Made by a program: the position numbers and the translations under genes. Shown here in pieces: positions 23,715 through 32,527 of a stretch of 64,000 nucleotides of DNA. The notes beneath the pieces were generated by a model, which did no database searches, was not told the origin of the DNA, and saw nothing but the letters and a program-made list of their open reading frames with translations. Each line of letters begins with the position of its first letter. The first letter of the stretch is position 1. The DNA comes from UBA1660 sp964462035 (GTDB lineage: Bacteria; Myxococcota_A; Polyangia; Polyangiales; Houyiibacteriaceae), in the NCBI GenBank assembly GCA_964462035.1, contig CAYXAP010000041.1, forward strand, positions 1 to 64,000, written 5' to 3'.

Positions 23715-24599
23715 ATGTCCCGCCCCCACTTCGCTCTCCTGATGTGCCTGCTCGCCGCCTGCGGTCGTGACCGTGCGGCGGAGGAGCCGCTTCCGCCGCT
23801 CCCGCCGCGTCTCCTGGGTCACCAGTGGAGCGACGGCGACGTGCTGACGGTCGAAGGCTTCACGGCTCGTCGACTCGAGTTCTCCGACTACGGGAGCGGT
23901 GTGTCACTCATGCAGTACGCATGGCCCGACGACACGATCATCGAGGTGGCGGGCGTGCCCATCGACCTGGAAGAGCTGGTCCACCGTCCGAACGTGGTGA
24001 ACCGGCTCGGAGAGATGGACCTCTCGCCCTACGAGCCGGGTCGGCCGGCGGCGACCCATCGCTACACCCTGCCCATCACCATCCGCATGGGTGGTCGCTG
24101 GCTTCCGATCGAGACCGACACACCCGAGGCGGAGATCTCGGCAGCCTCTGCGAGAGGGCTGATCATGACCACCATGCGCGAGGGCGGGCCGCTGACTTTC
24201 GAGGGGGAACCCGAGAACGACCCGCGCGACACGGCGCTCACGGACTGGCGGACCGTCATGGGGCCCGAACACTCGATCATCGGCGAGGGCCGACTCGCCC
24301 GAGAGGTGGACTGGGTCATCCGCGAGCACTGGGAACCCACCGGGGACAGCCGGCGCTGCGGTGGGTACTCCACCGTCCCCGGCCTCCCCGGCAACACCCA
24401 CATCGACATCGCGATGAACGAGTCGGTGCTCGTGGTGACCGATCGACGCACGGGAGGAGAAGTCGCTCGTGAGCGATTCGCGGCTTCGCGCCGCTGCCCA
24501 GGCGCCGCCTTCGCCGGAGGGGACGGAGTCGGCTCCGATCGACGCGCGATGGTCCGATGGGTCGAGCGCTGGGTGCGCGACCATCGTGAGACGGACTGA
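23715..24599 (+). CDS. Lipoprotein of unknown function
   Basis: A 294-residue protein with a lipoprotein signal peptide (MSRPHFALLMCLLAACG; lipobox LAAC). The mature chain is rich in charged and aromatic residues, has few cysteines (a possible pair around 'SRRCGGYS' and 'SRRCPGAAF') and ends in an Arg-rich helix. I see no catalytic motif. It is convergent with the monooxygenase gene, and a strong 15-bp hairpin lies between them. Confidence 0.78.
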   Translation: MSRPHFALLMCLLAACGRDRAAEEPLPPLPPRLLGHQWSDGDVLTVEGFTARRLEFSDYGSGVSLMQYAWPDDTIIEVAGVPIDLEELVHRPNVVNRLGEMDLSPYEPGRPAATHRYTLPITIRMGGRWLPIETDTPEAEISAASARGLIMTTMREGGPLTFEGEPENDPRDTALTDWRTVMGPEHSIIGEGRLAREVDWVIREHWEPTGDSRRCGGYSTVPGLPGNTHIDIAMNESVLVVTDRRTGGEVARERFAASRRCPGAAFAGGDGVGSDRRAMVRWVERWVRDHRETD

Positions 24600-24646
24600 C
24601 GATCGGCACCCGCCCGAGCGACGCGTCGCGCGACCGGCCCTCTGAG

Positions 24647-24681
24647 GGCGATGCGCACGAGTGTGGCTCGTGCGCATCGCC
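24647..24681. terminator. 15-bp hairpin between convergent genes
   Basis: Perfect inverted repeat: GGCGATGCGCACGAG (24647-24661), loop TGTGG, and its complement (24667-24681). It lies between the stops at 24599 (+) and 24688 (-), where a bidirectional terminator is expected. There is no T-run on either side, so in this GC-rich genome it may act as a transcript-end stabiliser or a Rho-assisted terminator. Confidence 0.65.
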
Positions 24682-24687
24682 AGGGAC

Positions 24688-24990
24688 TCAGCTGGGGATC
24701 TTCGCGGCGAGCACGTCGACCGGCTGAATCGACGGGGGCTCGGCGAGGAGCTCGTCGGCCTTGCCCATCAGCGCCGCGGCGATCGGGCCTTCGAGGTGAG
24801 CCTGGCGACCGGACTCGTCGGCGAAGGAGTCGTAGATGCCGAAGGTGTCCGGGCTCAGCTGGAAGGCGAACCAGACGACCGTCTTGGCCTCTTCGTTGGC
24901 GAGCGCGACCGCCCCGGAGAGGAGATCGGCGACCTCCTGTTCCTTCCCGGGCTTGGCCTTGATGTTCGCGAGCAGTCCTACGGTGACCAT
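24688..24990 (-). CDS. Antibiotic-biosynthesis-monooxygenase (ABM) domain protein, quinol-monooxygenase-like
   Basis: A 100-residue single-domain protein of the YgiN/ABM dimeric ferredoxin-like fold: LLANIKAKPGKEQEVADLL at the N-terminus, then 'DTFGIYDSFADESGRQAHLEG' with the conserved His. Such cofactorless enzymes oxidise quinols or protect against quinones. The ATG at 24990 has AAAGGAA upstream. It is divergent from a GlxA-type AraC regulator (start 25099) that probably controls it. Confidence 0.85.
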   Translation of the reverse strand: MVTVGLLANIKAKPGKEQEVADLLSGAVALANEEAKTVVWFAFQLSPDTFGIYDSFADESGRQAHLEGPIAAALMGKADELLAEPPSIQPVDVLAAKIPS

Positions 24991-25098
24991 GAGTTCGTTT
25001 CCTTTCGCGGCCGCGACCGTGCGGCACGAAGAAGAAGCTAGGCGGCCAACCGTCGATTGCCCATTGGCAGAAACGACAACTTTGGTATCAATATGGCC

Positions 25099-26070
25099 AT
25101 GCGCATCGATCTCCTCGTGCTCGACGGAGCCTTCGACCTCGGGCTCACGTCGATCCTCGACACGCTGACCATCGCGAGCGAGCTCGCCCAGCAGCAGCCG
25201 AAGCCGCGCCCACGGTTGAAGGTCCGGCGCGTCGGCGTGCGCAAGCGCGTGAAGACGGCGCAGGGCTTCACGGTGCCGGTCGAGCCGGTCGGGAGCGGGC
25301 CGCGGCCTGACGTGGTCATCGTGCCCGCGCTCGGCTGCAAGACGCCGCCGACCATCGACGCGGCGCTCGGCCGGCGCGACGTGCGCGATGGGTGCGAGTG
25401 GCTCTGCAACCAGCACGAGCGCGGCGGCCGAGTGATGGCGGCGTGCACCGGCACCTTCGTGCTCGCCGAGTCGGGGCTGCTCGACGGTGGGAGCGCGACG
25501 ACGACCTGGTGGCTCGCGCCGCTCTTCCGGCAGCGCTACCCGGCCATCGATCTGGACGAGTATCAGATGGTCGTGCCCTCGGGTCGCTGCACCACCGCGG
25601 GCGCGGCGCTCGCTCATCTGGATCTCGCGCTCTGGTTGGTCCGCGGTCAGAGCCCGGCGCTCGCGTCGCTGACCTCACGCTACCTCTTGGTCGACGAGCG
25701 GCCGAGCGTGGCGCTCGGCGCGATCCCCGATCACCTCGCGCACGACGATCCGATCGTGAGCGCCTTCGAGGACTTCGCGCGAAAGCACATGGCCGACTCG
25801 TTCTCGCTCGGCGAGGCGGCCCGAGCAGTGGGGACCAGCGAGCGGACGTTGAGCCGGCGCATGAAGCGCACGCTGGGGAAGACGCCGCTGGGCTACGTGC
25901 AGGACCTACGCGTCGAGCGCGCGGTCCACCGGCTTCGGACGAGCGATGCCTCGGTCGACGCGATCGCCCAAGAGGTCGGCTACGTCGACGGAGTGACGCT
26001 GCGGACGTTGCTGCGGAAGAAGACCGGGCGGGGCGTGAAGGAGCTGCGCCGGGTGGCGGGCAGCGGCTGA
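25099..26070 (+). CDS. GlxA-family AraC transcriptional regulator (DJ-1/PfpI + AraC HTH)
   Basis: A 323-residue regulator. Residues 1-190 form a DJ-1/PfpI-like domain with the nucleophile-elbow Cys116 in MAACTGTFVLAESGLLDGG. Residues about 215-320 form an AraC double HTH (SLGEAARAVGTSERTLSRRMKR... and 'DAIAQEVGYVDGVTLRTLLRKKTG'). The THW usually following the elbow is TTW here. An alternative ATG two codons upstream (25093) is possible. It is divergent from the quinol-monooxygenase-like gene and probably regulates it; the ligand is unknown. Confidence 0.9.
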   Translation: MRIDLLVLDGAFDLGLTSILDTLTIASELAQQQPKPRPRLKVRRVGVRKRVKTAQGFTVPVEPVGSGPRPDVVIVPALGCKTPPTIDAALGRRDVRDGCEWLCNQHERGGRVMAACTGTFVLAESGLLDGGSATTTWWLAPLFRQRYPAIDLDEYQMVVPSGRCTTAGAALAHLDLALWLVRGQSPALASLTSRYLLVDERPSVALGAIPDHLAHDDPIVSAFEDFARKHMADSFSLGEAARAVGTSERTLSRRMKRTLGKTPLGYVQDLRVERAVHRLRTSDASVDAIAQEVGYVDGVTLRTLLRKKTGRGVKELRRVAGSG

Positions 26071-26117
26071 GCTCGTGCCAGAGCCCGTTGCCGATCGGGC
26101 ACGGGCACGGGCACGGG

Positions 26118-26146
26118 ATCTGACGCTCGCTTCGCGAGTGTCAGAT
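26118..26146. terminator. 13-bp hairpin overlapping the gyrB stop
   Basis: Left arm 26118-26130 (ATCTGACGCTCGC), three-base loop TTC, right arm 26134-26146, with one G:U-type pair. It lies between the convergent ends of the AraC-type gene (26070) and gyrB (stop 26141-26143) and includes the gyrB stop codon. It is a plausible shared terminator, again without a T-run. A short GGGCAC triplicate (26097-26117) precedes it. Confidence 0.55.
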
Positions 26147-28609
26147 GTCGAGGTTCGTGACGTTCAGCGCGTTGTCTTCGATGAAGGCGCGGCGGGGCTC
26201 GACCTGGTCGCCCATGAGCACGCTGAAGAGGTCCTCGGCTTCGACGGCATCGTCGATGCGGACCTGGAGCAGGGTGCGGGTGTCCGGGTTCATGGTGGTG
26301 TCCCAGAGCTGGTCCGGGTTCATCTCACCGAGACCCTTGTAGCGCTGGAGGGTCAGACCCTTGCGGGCGCGCTGGTCGATCCAGTCCCAGAGCTCGTCCG
26401 GGCCGCCGATGGTCTCCGGCTCGCTCTCCGAGCCGTCCTTGTTGATGGTGGCGCCGACGAAGGGCAGCTCGCCCAGGGCTCGGATGCCGGTCTCGATGGC
26501 GCGGAGCTCCTCGACGTCGCCGGCGTTGAGCAGGTCGAAGTCGATCATGCTCTGGCGCGTGGACACGCCGAAGCGGGTCTTCACGAGCGCGCGGTAGCGG
26601 TTGAGCTCCGGGTGCTTGGTGATCTCGTAAGAGGCGTGCTGGAGATCCGGCTGGTTCGCCTCGAGGTACGCCACCACCTGGTCCATGGCCGCGGCGACCT
26701 TGCTCTCGTCCGAGAGCTCCTCCGAGCGGAGGCTGGTGCCGCGGATGAGCGCTTCGATGACCCGGGGCTCCGCTCGGCGGCGCACGCGGTCGAGGCGCAG
26801 ACGCCAGCGGCGCAGGTCGTCGAGGAGGCGAAGGAGCGCGTCGCCGTGGATGGGCGCCTGGCTGGCCTGGGTCCGGACCACGGCGCCCTCGGCACCGGTG
26901 TCGATCATGTAGCGGGCCAGCTCCTCGTCGTTCTGGAGGTAGCGCAGCTTCTTGCCGCGGCGCACGAGGTAGAGCGGCGGCTGCGCGATGTAGAGGTAGC
27001 CCTTCTCGATGATCTCCGGCATCTGCCGGTAGAAGAAGGTCAGCAGCAGGGTGCGGATGTGCGAACCGTCGACGTCCGCATCCGTCATGATGATGACGTG
27101 GTGGTAGCGCAGCTTCTCGATGTCGAAGTTGTCGCCGCCCTCGACGCCACAGCCGAGCGCCGTGATCAGGGTGCCGATCTCCGCGCTCGAGAGCATCTTC
27201 TCGAAGCGGGCACGCTCGACGTTGAGGATCTTGCCGCGCAGCGGGAGGATGGCCTGGCTCCGTCGGTTGCGGCCCTGCTTGGCCGAGCCACCGGCGGAGT
27301 CACCCTCGACGATGTAGATCTCGGACTCCCCCGGGTCCTTGCTCTGACAGTCCGCGAGCTTGCCGGGGAGCGTGCTGGTGTCGAGCACGCCCTTGCGCTG
27401 GACCATCTCGCGGGCCTTGCGCGCCGCCTCGCGGGCGCGGGCGGCCATCACGGTCTTCTCGATGATCTTCTTCGCGGTCTTCGGGTTCTCCTCGAGGAAC
27501 GCGCTCAGACCATCGGCGACCGTGCCCTCGACGATGCCCTTCACCTCGCTCGAGACCAGCTTGTCCTTGGTCTGCGACGAGAACGAGGGGTCCGGGTGCT
27601 TCACCGACACGATGGCCGTCAGGCCCTCGCGAACGTCGTCGCCGCTCAGCGGGCTCTTGAGGTCCTTGAGCAGCTTGTGGTCGTTGCCGTAGCTGTTGAT
27701 CGTTCGAGTGAGCGCCGTCCGTAGGCCGGTGAGGTGGGTGCCCCCGTCCTTGTTGCGGACGTTGTTCGTGTAGCAGCTGATCGCCTCGCTGTAGGCGTCC
27801 GACCACTGCATCGCGATCTCGACCTCGACCCCATCGCGCTTGTCGCTGATGGTGATGACGGTGTCGTGCATCGGGGTCTTGTTCTTGTTGAGCAGCTCCA
27901 CGTACTCCTGGATGCCGCCCTCGAACTTGTGCTCGACCTTCCGCTCTTCTTCGCCCCGCTCGTCGATGATGCGGATCTGGAAGCCGGCATTCAGGAACGC
28001 GATCTCGCGCAGCCGGTGGTTCAACGTCTCGAAGCTGAACTCGGTCATGGTGAAGATCGACGCGTCCGGCTTGAAGGTGATCTTCGTGCCGGTCTTGTCG
28101 GTCTGGCCGATCGCCTCGACGGGGCCCTGCGGCACGCCCTTGCGGTACTCCTGGTAGAAGACCTTGCCTTCACGGCGGATCTCCATCTTCAGGAACTCGC
28201 TCACCGCGTTCACGGCGCTGACGCCCACGCCGTGCAGGCCGGCGGAGACCTTGTACGAGTCGTTGTCGAACTTGCCGCCCGCGTGGAGCTTGGTCATCAC
28301 GACCTCGGCCGCGCTGATCCCGTACTTGGGGTGCTCGCCGACCGGGATGCCCCGACCGTGGTCGATCACGGTGATCGACTCGTCCGAGTGGATGATCAGC
28401 TCGAGGAGGTCGTTCACGCCCGCGAGGTGCTCGTCGACGGCGTTGTCGACGACCTCCCACACGAGGTGGTGCAGACCGGTGCCGTCGTGCGGGTCACCGA
28501 TGTACATGCCCGGGCGCTTCCGGACCGCCTCCAGACCTTCGAGGACCTGGATCTTGCTCTGGTCGTAGGCGTCGGGGGCTGCGGAGGGGGGCTTGGTTTC
28601 GTCGCTCAT
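26141..28609 (-). CDS. gyrB: DNA gyrase subunit B
   Basis: An 822-residue ATPase subunit of DNA gyrase. The GHKL ATP site is seen in EVVDNAVDEH, the DHGRGIPV segment and 'AGLHGVGVSAVNAV'. The Toprim domain is EGDSAGGSAKQGRNR, PLRGKILNVE and 'MTDADVDGSHIRTLLLTFF'. The C-terminus has the KGLGEMNPDQLWDTTM motif. The region after about residue 560 contains the long insert found in E. coli-type GyrB, so the size is normal for that subclass. Neither gyrA nor dnaA/recF is in the window, so its genomic setting is not the classical origin cluster. A CGTGCTG/CAGCACG hairpin lies just upstream (28622-28641). Confidence 0.98.
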   Translation of the reverse strand: MSDETKPPSAAPDAYDQSKIQVLEGLEAVRKRPGMYIGDPHDGTGLHHLVWEVVDNAVDEHLAGVNDLLELIIHSDESITVIDHGRGIPVGEHPKYGISAAEVVMTKLHAGGKFDNDSYKVSAGLHGVGVSAVNAVSEFLKMEIRREGKVFYQEYRKGVPQGPVEAIGQTDKTGTKITFKPDASIFTMTEFSFETLNHRLREIAFLNAGFQIRIIDERGEEERKVEHKFEGGIQEYVELLNKNKTPMHDTVITISDKRDGVEVEIAMQWSDAYSEAISCYTNNVRNKDGGTHLTGLRTALTRTINSYGNDHKLLKDLKSPLSGDDVREGLTAIVSVKHPDPSFSSQTKDKLVSSEVKGIVEGTVADGLSAFLEENPKTAKKIIEKTVMAARAREAARKAREMVQRKGVLDTSTLPGKLADCQSKDPGESEIYIVEGDSAGGSAKQGRNRRSQAILPLRGKILNVERARFEKMLSSAEIGTLITALGCGVEGGDNFDIEKLRYHHVIIMTDADVDGSHIRTLLLTFFYRQMPEIIEKGYLYIAQPPLYLVRRGKKLRYLQNDEELARYMIDTGAEGAVVRTQASQAPIHGDALLRLLDDLRRWRLRLDRVRRRAEPRVIEALIRGTSLRSEELSDESKVAAAMDQVVAYLEANQPDLQHASYEITKHPELNRYRALVKTRFGVSTRQSMIDFDLLNAGDVEELRAIETGIRALGELPFVGATINKDGSESEPETIGGPDELWDWIDQRARKGLTLQRYKGLGEMNPDQLWDTTMNPDTRTLLQVRIDDAVEAEDLFSVLMGDQVEPRRAFIEDNALNVTNLDI

Positions 28610-28887
28610 GGAGGCTCGATTCGTGCTGCTCGATCAGCACGCGCGGGGACCACGACAGCCTCCGCGCGCACGCGCGAGATGGTAGCGCTGGCCCGGATCC
28701 CGCGCAAGGCGAATCCCCGATTCAACGGCTTGGAATCATTTAGAAATTCCCCTGCGGAGCGCCCCGGTTCGGTCGAACGGTGATCGACACGCTTGGGACA
28801 CCCCCCAAAAGCTGTGGCACGCTGCCGCGCGAACGAGGCCGCGAGCGGCGCCGAACCCCCGGCGGAGCGCGGTGACGGAGGTGTGTG

Positions 28888-29844
28888 ATGAGGTTCACGA
28901 TTCGAGGCGCAGCGCTGCTCCTTGCGGCTCTCCTCGCAGTCGGCTGTGGAGACGACGGCGGAGCCATGGACGAGGACATGGGCCCGGAAGGCCCGACCGA
29001 CCTCGGTGGCGGTGAACCGGATCTGGCACCCACCGAACGGGACGCCTTCACGCCGCCGGGCGGCGAACGCTTCGTGCTCGCCGCCGGCGACTGGTCGATG
29101 CCCGGTGGTCAGGAGGGCTACCGCTGCGTCCGCCAGACCATCGACGAGACGATCTTCGTCCACGAGTTCTATCCGATCGCTCCGGAGGGCACGCACCACA
29201 CGGTCGTGACCTACACGACCAGCCCCTCGTTCCCGGACGGCGTCACGAACTGCAACGCCGGCACGAACGACCCCGACATGATCTATGGGTCGGGTGTCGG
29301 CACCGAGCCGCTCGTCCTGCCGGAGGGCGTGGCGGTGGAGATCCCCGCCGGCGCGCAGATCCTGGTCAACCTCCACCTCTACAACACGAGCGCCGACACC
29401 CTCACCGGCAACAGCGGGATCGAGGTCGTGACCATGCCCGAGGCGCTGGTGGAGAACCGCGCCGAGGTGCTCCTGGCGGGCCCGCTCAGCTTCAACATCC
29501 CCGCGATGACCAGCGGCCATGTCATCAACGGGAGCTGCACGATGGCGGACGACGTCACCGTCTTCGCCGTGATGCCCCACATGCACCAGCTCGGCACCTC
29601 GATGACGGTCGAGGTCGGCGACGACATCATCTACGAAGGCACCTACACCTTCGACGACCAGCGTTACCACGACATCACGCCCCAGCTGGCGCTCGGTGGT
29701 GGCACGCGGGTCGACGTGACGTGCACCTACGACAACCCGACGAGCTCGTCGGTCGGGTTCGGGGACAGCAGCGACCAGGAGATGTGCTTCGCGCTCCTCT
29801 ACCGCTACCCCGCGCTCGCCGACGGCATCTTCTGCCCCTTCTGA
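28888..29844 (+). CDS. Copper type II (PHM/DBM-like) monooxygenase lipoprotein, copy 1
   Basis: A 318-residue lipoprotein (lipobox at Cys20, then an acidic Gly/Asp/Pro linker to about 60). The mature part carries a full set of ligands as in peptidylglycine hydroxylating monooxygenase: first copper His103, His104 (GTHHTVVTY) and His163 (NLHLYN); second copper His231, His233 (MPHMHQLG) and Met299 (DQEMCFALLY). Conserved Cys (about 80, 122, 217, 279, 300, 316) can pair as disulfides. The family uses ascorbate and O2 to hydroxylate substrates; the substrate here is unknown. GGAGG precedes the ATG. First of three paralogues; 3 bp from the next. Confidence 0.85.
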   Translation: MRFTIRGAALLLAALLAVGCGDDGGAMDEDMGPEGPTDLGGGEPDLAPTERDAFTPPGGERFVLAAGDWSMPGGQEGYRCVRQTIDETIFVHEFYPIAPEGTHHTVVTYTTSPSFPDGVTNCNAGTNDPDMIYGSGVGTEPLVLPEGVAVEIPAGAQILVNLHLYNTSADTLTGNSGIEVVTMPEALVENRAEVLLAGPLSFNIPAMTSGHVINGSCTMADDVTVFAVMPHMHQLGTSMTVEVGDDIIYEGTYTFDDQRYHDITPQLALGGGTRVDVTCTYDNPTSSSVGFGDSSDQEMCFALLYRYPALADGIFCPF

Positions 29845-29847
29845 GCC

Positions 29848-30789
29848 ATGCGGGGGGCCATCGTCATCCTCGCGCTCGCTCTCGCCTGCGGCGGCGGGGA
29901 TGACGCGCCCGTCGATTCCGGTACCGACGCCGGGCCGGGCGATCCGCCGATCACCGACGCAGGCATCCAGACCTTCGGCGACCCGATCCCCGAAGGTGGC
30001 GGGCGCTTCGAGCTGATCGGCGGCGACTGGTCGATGGGCCCTGGCGGCGAGGGCTATCGCTGCGTCCGGCGAACCATCGACCGCGACATCTTCATCCGCG
30101 AGCTGAACCCGATCGACCCGGACGGCACGCACCACACCGTCGTCACGTACATGGAGGACTCGTCGATCCCCGACGAGTCCATCCCGTGCAGCGTCGTGAA
30201 CCACGCGCCGAAGATGATCTTCGGCTCCGGCGTCGGCACCGAGCCCTTCGTCATGCCCGAAGGTGTGGCCATCCGGATCCCGGCCGGCGCCCAGGTGATG
30301 ATCAACCTCCACCTCTTCAACGCAGGTCGCGAGGAGATCGCGGGCCACAGCGGGCTCGAGGTCGTGACCGTCGACCCGAGCGAGGTCGAGCACGAGGCGG
30401 GCTCCGTCCTGGCGGGCGACGAGTTCTTCACCATCCCCGCGATGGCCTCGGACTTCTGGATCACGGGCAGCTGCACGATGGACGCTCAGACGACCGTCTT
30501 CGCGCTCTTCCCGCACATGCATCAGTACGGCGACTACCAGCGTGTCTACGCCATGACCGACGCTGGCGAGCGGCTCGTCTTCGAGGACACCTACAGCTTC
30601 GACGACCAGCGATATCGGCACATCGATCCGCTGGTCCTCCAGCCCGGCGAGCGGATCCGCGTCGAGTGCCGCTACCAGAACCCCACCAGCTCGAGCGTCC
30701 GCTGGGGTGACAGCTCGCTCACCGAGATGTGTTACGCGGGCCTGCTCTTCTACCCGCCTCTGCCTTTCGGCCTCTCCTGCACCAACTGA
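29848..30789 (+). CDS. Copper type II monooxygenase-like lipoprotein, copy 2
   Basis: A 313-residue paralogue of the protein at 28888. Lipobox Cys14 is followed by a Gly/Asp-rich linker. Every copper ligand is kept: His95, His96 (GTHHTVVTY), His155 (NLHLFN), His223, His225 (PHMHQYGDY) and Met294 (TEMCYAGLL). The disulfide Cys pattern is similar. It is closer to copy 3 than to copy 1 around the HMHQYGDY and 'YQNPTSSS' segments. It begins three bases after copy 1 and is surely cotranscribed with it. A small hairpin follows at 30799. Confidence 0.85.
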   Translation: MRGAIVILALALACGGGDDAPVDSGTDAGPGDPPITDAGIQTFGDPIPEGGGRFELIGGDWSMGPGGEGYRCVRRTIDRDIFIRELNPIDPDGTHHTVVTYMEDSSIPDESIPCSVVNHAPKMIFGSGVGTEPFVMPEGVAIRIPAGAQVMINLHLFNAGREEIAGHSGLEVVTVDPSEVEHEAGSVLAGDEFFTIPAMASDFWITGSCTMDAQTTVFALFPHMHQYGDYQRVYAMTDAGERLVFEDTYSFDDQRYRHIDPLVLQPGERIRVECRYQNPTSSSVRWGDSSLTEMCYAGLLFYPPLPFGLSCTN

Positions 30790-30798
30790 GTCATGGGT

Positions 30799-30817
30799 GG
30801 GATTTTGAGAAAATCCC
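30799..30817 (+). terminator. GGGATTTT-GAG-AAAATCCC hairpin after copy 2
   Basis: An 8-bp perfect stem (30799-30806 with 30810-30817) around a GAG loop, ten bases after the copy 2 stop. It is unusually AT-rich at its tip for this genome and ends in C's rather than T's. It may partially terminate or process the transcript between copies 2 and 3; the 185-bp gap to copy 3 is otherwise featureless apart from a small GCGGC/GCCGC hairpin. Confidence 0.45.
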
Positions 30818-30974
30818 CCCAGTCGTCGCGAGTGAATCGCTCCTCCTTTCCCCCAAGAACCTAAAGGTCTCGCGGCAAAGCCGCTCGGTGCGTCCTCGCG
30901 CTTCGCACCACGTCCTCCACACCGCTTACGCTCGAACCTGCAACGATCGGGGGTGCGGCCCCCACGGAGTCCCC

Positions 30975-31925
30975 ATGAAGAAGCTTCCCTTTGCGCTGAT
31001 TGCCCTGATCGCCTGCGGCGACGACGGCATGGTCACGGACGACCCCACCGACGACGTGCCGGGCGTGGACATGGGCTCGCCCGACACCGACGGCGGCCCC
31101 ACCGACGTGGACGCCTTCGTGCCCCCCGACGGCCGCTACGAGATCGTGGGCGGCGACTGGAGCATGCCCGCCGGTGAAGAGGGCTATGTCTGCGTTCGCC
31201 AGACCGTCACCGAGAGCGTTTTCGTTCGCGCCTTCTATCCGATCGCCCCCGAAGGCACGCACCACACGGTGGTCACCCTCGAGTACGACTCCCCCTGGCC
31301 CGACGGCACCGCGAACTGCGCGGCGTTCACCAACGGCCCGGACATGATCTACGGCTCCGGCGTCGGCACCGAGCCGCTCGAGCTCCCGGAGGGCGTCGCC
31401 GTCGAGATCCCTGCCGGCGCGCAGATCCTCCTCAACCTCCACCTCTTCAACGTCGGCACCGCCGAGCTCACCGGTCACAGCGGCATCGAGGTCGTGACCG
31501 CCGACGAGGCCGACGTGAGCGACGTCGCGCAGGTGCTCCTCGCCGGCAACGAGTCGTTCTCCATCCCGCCGATGGCTGGCGATCACTGGGTCGAGGGCAG
31601 TTGCACCGCGCGCGCCGACACGACGATCTTCGCGGTCTCACCACACATGCACCAGTACGGCGACTACATGGAGATCCGCGCGGTCACCGATGGCACCGAG
31701 ACCCTGCTCCTCGAGGACACCTACTCCTTCGACGACCAGCAGTTCTCGCTCCTCGACGCGCCTGTCGCGCTCGCCGAGGGCGACTCGATCAACGTGCGCT
31801 GTCGCTACCAGAACCCGACCAGCTCGACGGTGACCTTCGGCGACAGCTCGCTCCAGGAGATGTGCTACGGCGCGATCTTCAGCTACCCGCCGCTGCCCAA
31901 CGGCAGCATCACCTGTAGCCGCTGA
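30975..31925 (+). CDS. Copper type II monooxygenase-like lipoprotein, copy 3
   Basis: A 316-residue paralogue with lipobox Cys14 and an Asp/Pro/Gly linker. Copper ligands are complete: His96, His97 (GTHHTVVTL), His155 (NLHLFN), His224, His226 (PHMHQYGDY) and Met296 (LQEMCYGAI). The start at 30975 is the first that gives a signal peptide; the frame is open further upstream but that stretch looks non-coding. The 185-bp gap suggests it has its own promoter and may be regulated apart from copies 1 and 2. Confidence 0.85.
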   Translation: MKKLPFALIALIACGDDGMVTDDPTDDVPGVDMGSPDTDGGPTDVDAFVPPDGRYEIVGGDWSMPAGEEGYVCVRQTVTESVFVRAFYPIAPEGTHHTVVTLEYDSPWPDGTANCAAFTNGPDMIYGSGVGTEPLELPEGVAVEIPAGAQILLNLHLFNVGTAELTGHSGIEVVTADEADVSDVAQVLLAGNESFSIPPMAGDHWVEGSCTARADTTIFAVSPHMHQYGDYMEIRAVTDGTETLLLEDTYSFDDQQFSLLDAPVALAEGDSINVRCRYQNPTSSTVTFGDSSLQEMCYGAIFSYPPLPNGSITCSR

Positions 31926-31952
31926 AGCTGAGGCCGTCGGCCGGGGCCCGGC

Positions 31953-32438
31953 TCACCAGCGGAAGAAGAGATCGATGAGGTCGGCCAGGTGCGGCCAGTT
32001 GCTTCGCGCGAGATCCCGTCCTCGCGCGTCGGCGAGTTCCTTCTTCAGCTCGAGCACCGCTGCTTCGTCCAAGACGTCTTTGCGGGCACGGAGGCCGTCG
32101 TGAATGGTCACCAGCTCCCCACGGTCGAAGAACGTCCCGTGGTGGCCACAGACGTCCAGGGTCACGCCGCCGTGAACGGTGCGCCCGAGCCCCTCTCCGC
32201 AGATGGGGCAACTCCGCTCGCCGGGTCGCGACGCCTCGCGGTAGCCCTCCTCGGGCGCACGTCCGTCCGCCTGCCGAGCCGCTCGCAGCACGTCGTCACT
32301 CAACGCCAGCTGGAGCAGGCGCATCGACGCCGCGTTGTCGAGCCAGGCGCCGCCGCAACCGGCGCAGAGCGAGGCCGCTCTGTCGTCCAAGGGTTCCAAC
32401 CCGCGGCTCCCACATCCCGGACAGCTCCAGTCGCTCAC
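31953..32438 (-). CDS. TFIIB-type zinc-finger protein
   Basis: A 160-residue protein with two zinc ribbons of the zf-TFIIB kind found in bacterial proteins of unknown function. First: Cys6, Cys9, Cys25, Cys28, the second pair lying in LCAGCGGAWLD. Second: Cys77, Cys80 in CPICG and Cys97/His100 in VCGHHGTFFDRGEL. A helical C-terminus follows. It is probably cytoplasmic and may bind nucleic acid or act as a zinc-sensing adaptor, but the bacterial family has no clear role. It is convergent with copy 3 of the copper proteins and divergent from the esterase at 32528. Confidence 0.85.
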   Translation of the reverse strand: MSDWSCPGCGSRGLEPLDDRAASLCAGCGGAWLDNAASMRLLQLALSDDVLRAARQADGRAPEEGYREASRPGERSCPICGEGLGRTVHGGVTLDVCGHHGTFFDRGELVTIHDGLRARKDVLDEAAVLELKKELADARGRDLARSNWPHLADLIDLFFRW

Positions 32439-32527
32439 AGGCGAAGCCTCGCATTCACTGGATTGATCGTCGACTCGCGATGCAGCGGCGCCCGGCGATG
32501 ACGCCGCGCCAGTGATACGCTGAGTGC

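Noticed and set aside
26097..26117. GGGCAC repeated three and a half times, as a tandem repeat or CRISPR-like element
   Set aside because: Too short and without spacers; probably slippage next to the gyrB terminator.
28815..28833. TGGCAC followed by GCTGCCGCG as a sigma-54 promoter for the first copper-protein gene
   Set aside because: The -24 part fits but the -12 is CG where GC is required, and no TTGC is present.
28610..28887. Replication origin beside gyrB
   Set aside because: No DnaA boxes, no AT-rich unwinding region, and dnaA, dnaN or recF are absent.
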